A stretch of 14,811 bases of DNA. Origin: CAZAMP01 sp964486455. Its GTDB lineage: Bacteria > Eisenbacteria > RBG-16-71-46 > CAZAMP01. The notes beneath the pieces were generated by a model, which was not told the origin of the DNA, made no database searches, and was given only the letters and a program-made list of their open reading frames with translations. Positions 13,662 through 14,811 of this stretch are shown here, one piece after another (position 1 is the stretch's first letter; every line of letters begins with the position of its first letter). The stretch spans positions 1-14,811 of the forward strand of contig CAZAMP010000072.1 in NCBI GenBank assembly GCA_964486455.1, in the 5' to 3' direction. The position numbers and the translations under genes were made by a program.

Positions 13662-14811
13662 GTGATAACCGTACTCGTTCTCACACTGATCGCTTTGTCC
13701 GGGTGGTCGCTGAGCGGCCTACTTGGTGGAACACGAAACGTGATCGAGCGCCTCGGCCTTTCAATCCTTCTGGGTATGGGCGCGTTGACACTCTTCATGT
13801 TTCTCGCGGGGCTTCTGGGCCTGCCGATACGTCTCACGACATACCTGCCACTGCTGGCGATCCCAGCGTTGGACGGGATCCGTCGCATCGTGACGGAAGG
13901 TCGGTGGCGCATGTCACGAGGCGAGTGGTCCGCACGATGGCAGACGGTGATCGAGCTTCTTCACCCCCGTCATCCCCACTTCGTGACACCTCTCTTGATT
14001 GTGATTCTGTTCGTCCTGCTCACGATCTGCCTCCGATGCGTTCTCTTGCCGAACACGACCCGTGATTCCCTGGTGGCCTTCGATCTCCTGGGGCGAACCA
14101 TCGCGACGGAGGAGCTGTTTCGTGTCAGCCTGTTCGACCACACCAATCTCGCCCGCGGGGGAAGCTATCCCCCATTCACCGCGCTCACCTTCGCGTGGGG
14201 CTATCAGGCGGGACTCACCGACGCGACGCAAGCGATACTGCTGCCGTTCATCGCGTTCGTCATCTGGATCTTTGGATTTGCCCGACGGGAGATGGGAGCA
14301 ACGAGCGCCTATGCGCTCATGGCCGCGTGCCTTCTCTCTCCTGATTTCTATGGGTTTCTGCCGGTGCCGCTGACAAATCTGCCGCTGGTGATATTCGCTG
14401 ACATCGCGATTCTCTATCTCTTCGTCGCGCTGAGAGATCGGAGCCGAGAGGAGGCGTGGCTCTCCGTCATCGCCATCACATTGTGTCTCTGGACGCGATC
14501 GGATGCGGTTGCGTTCTTAGTGGGCGCGTTCGCGACGATGCTTCTCTTCGGGAGGCGCCGGATCCCCGTGTGGCTTCGCCTCGTCTATCCCGTGCCGGGC
14601 CTCATGGCTCTCGTCCTCTGGCAGCTCTACATCGCCCACACGCTCGGCGAGACCAGTCTATCGCGGTTCACGACGCATCTCTTCTGGCACACCGAGCGCA
14701 TGCAAGGGTTGATCTATGTAGGCGTGCGGCTGCTCTTCAGTGTCAGCACAATGGGGCTGGCCGCATGGTTTCTTGCCGCCGCAATGTGCTGGATGGGAGT
14801 GGCGCGACGAT
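13662..14811 (+). CDS. GT-C-like multi-pass membrane glycosyltransferase, 3'-partial
   Basis: The frame from GTG 13662 stays open to the window end (383 codons visible). GAGG 8 nt upstream supports the start. The protein is strongly hydrophobic, with many membrane segments, starting VITVLVLTLIALSGWSLSGLL. After the third segment comes a loop LPNTTRDSLVAFDLLGRTIATEEL ending near GGSYPPFTALTFAWGY. An acidic residue in the first large periplasmic loop followed by a YPP motif is typical of GT-C enzymes (ArnT/PMT/GT39-like), which transfer sugars from polyprenyl-phosphate donors. That makes O-glycosylation or envelope polysaccharide modification the likely role; donor and acceptor are unknown. The upstream single-TM protein is probably a partner. 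The C-terminal part is missing, so the family call is provisional. Confidence 0.68.
   Translation, partial: MITVLVLTLIALSGWSLSGLLGGTRNVIERLGLSILLGMGALTLFMFLAGLLGLPIRLTTYLPLLAIPALDGIRRIVTEGRWRMSRGEWSARWQTVIELLHPRHPHFVTPLLIVILFVLLTICLRCVLLPNTTRDSLVAFDLLGRTIATEELFRVSLFDHTNLARGGSYPPFTALTFAWGYQAGLTDATQAILLPFIAFVIWIFGFARREMGATSAYALMAACLLSPDFYGFLPVPLTNLPLVIFADIAILYLFVALRDRSREEAWLSVIAITLCLWTRSDAVAFLVGAFATMLLFGRRRIPVWLRLVYPVPGLMALVLWQLYIAHTLGETSLSRFTTHLFWHTERMQGLIYVGVRLLFSVSTMGLAAWFLAAAMCWMGVARR

Noticed and set aside
13007..13912. 301-aa minus-strand ORF
   Set aside because: Arg-rich shadow over two plus-strand genes that have membrane segments and ordered spacing.

Overview
The window is GC-rich and gene-dense. 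It looks like chromosomal DNA from an uncultivated environmental bacterium. NHL/6-bladed propeller secretory proteins, multihaem cytochromes, an Ala/Lys-rich HNH nuclease with repeats and a DUF6125-like protein together suggest a lineage such as Eisenbacteria or a relative in the wider FCB/Gemmatimonadota area. That placement is inference only. UGA is an ordinary stop in several genes here, so the code is standard.

Layout. (1) 1-1185: an HNH nuclease gene, cut at its 5' end by the window edge, with tandem repeats at the N-terminus and a repeated near-palindrome at the C-terminus. (2) 1403-2776 (-): a MATE-family exporter. (3) 2999-4414 and 4709-6142 (+): two tandem paralogous exported proteins. 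Each joins a degenerate UshA-like metallophosphatase domain to a tetrahaem (4 x CXXCH) cytochrome domain. (4) 6280-8997: a divergent module around a Crp/Fnr regulator (7756, +) followed directly by a DUF6125-like Cys-rich protein. On the minus strand lie an unknown Cys-rich 222-aa protein, an Nfu-type Fe-S scaffold and a four-helix membrane protein resembling a piece of a haem-copper oxidase/NO reductase subunit I. A perfect inverted repeat (TATGAT-N4-ATCATA) lies between the two arms. (5) 9014-11029 (-): an HDOD + seven-blade WD40 fusion. (6) 11259-12530 (-): a secreted NHL-type propeller. (7) 12788-12898 (-): a 36-aa Lys-rich miniprotein. (8) 13073-14811 (+): an unknown single-TM protein followed by a GT-C-like membrane glycosyltransferase that runs off the window.

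The most exciting item is in region 3. The first cytochrome gene is interrupted by one in-frame TGA at 3218-3220, exactly where its tandem paralog has Cys (EPCG-[TGA] versus ETCG-C). Both sides of the TGA are intact: a good GTG start with Shine-Dalgarno and lipoprotein signal upstream, and about 400 codons with four haem sites downstream. Just after the TGA is a GC-rich hairpin with a bulged U and a GGC apical loop starting 25 nt past the codon, matching the bacterial SECIS model; the Cys paralog lacks it. I read the gene as one selenoprotein of about 471 aa (2999-4414, Sec74), an exported multihaem cytochrome/pseudophosphatase lipoprotein. It is not a family I recall among described selenoproteins. 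An automatic annotator would split it or start it late at 3239.

The regulator, Fe-S scaffold, oxidase-like protein and multihaem cytochromes suggest anaerobic or NO-responsive redox metabolism, but no substrate can be named from sequence alone.
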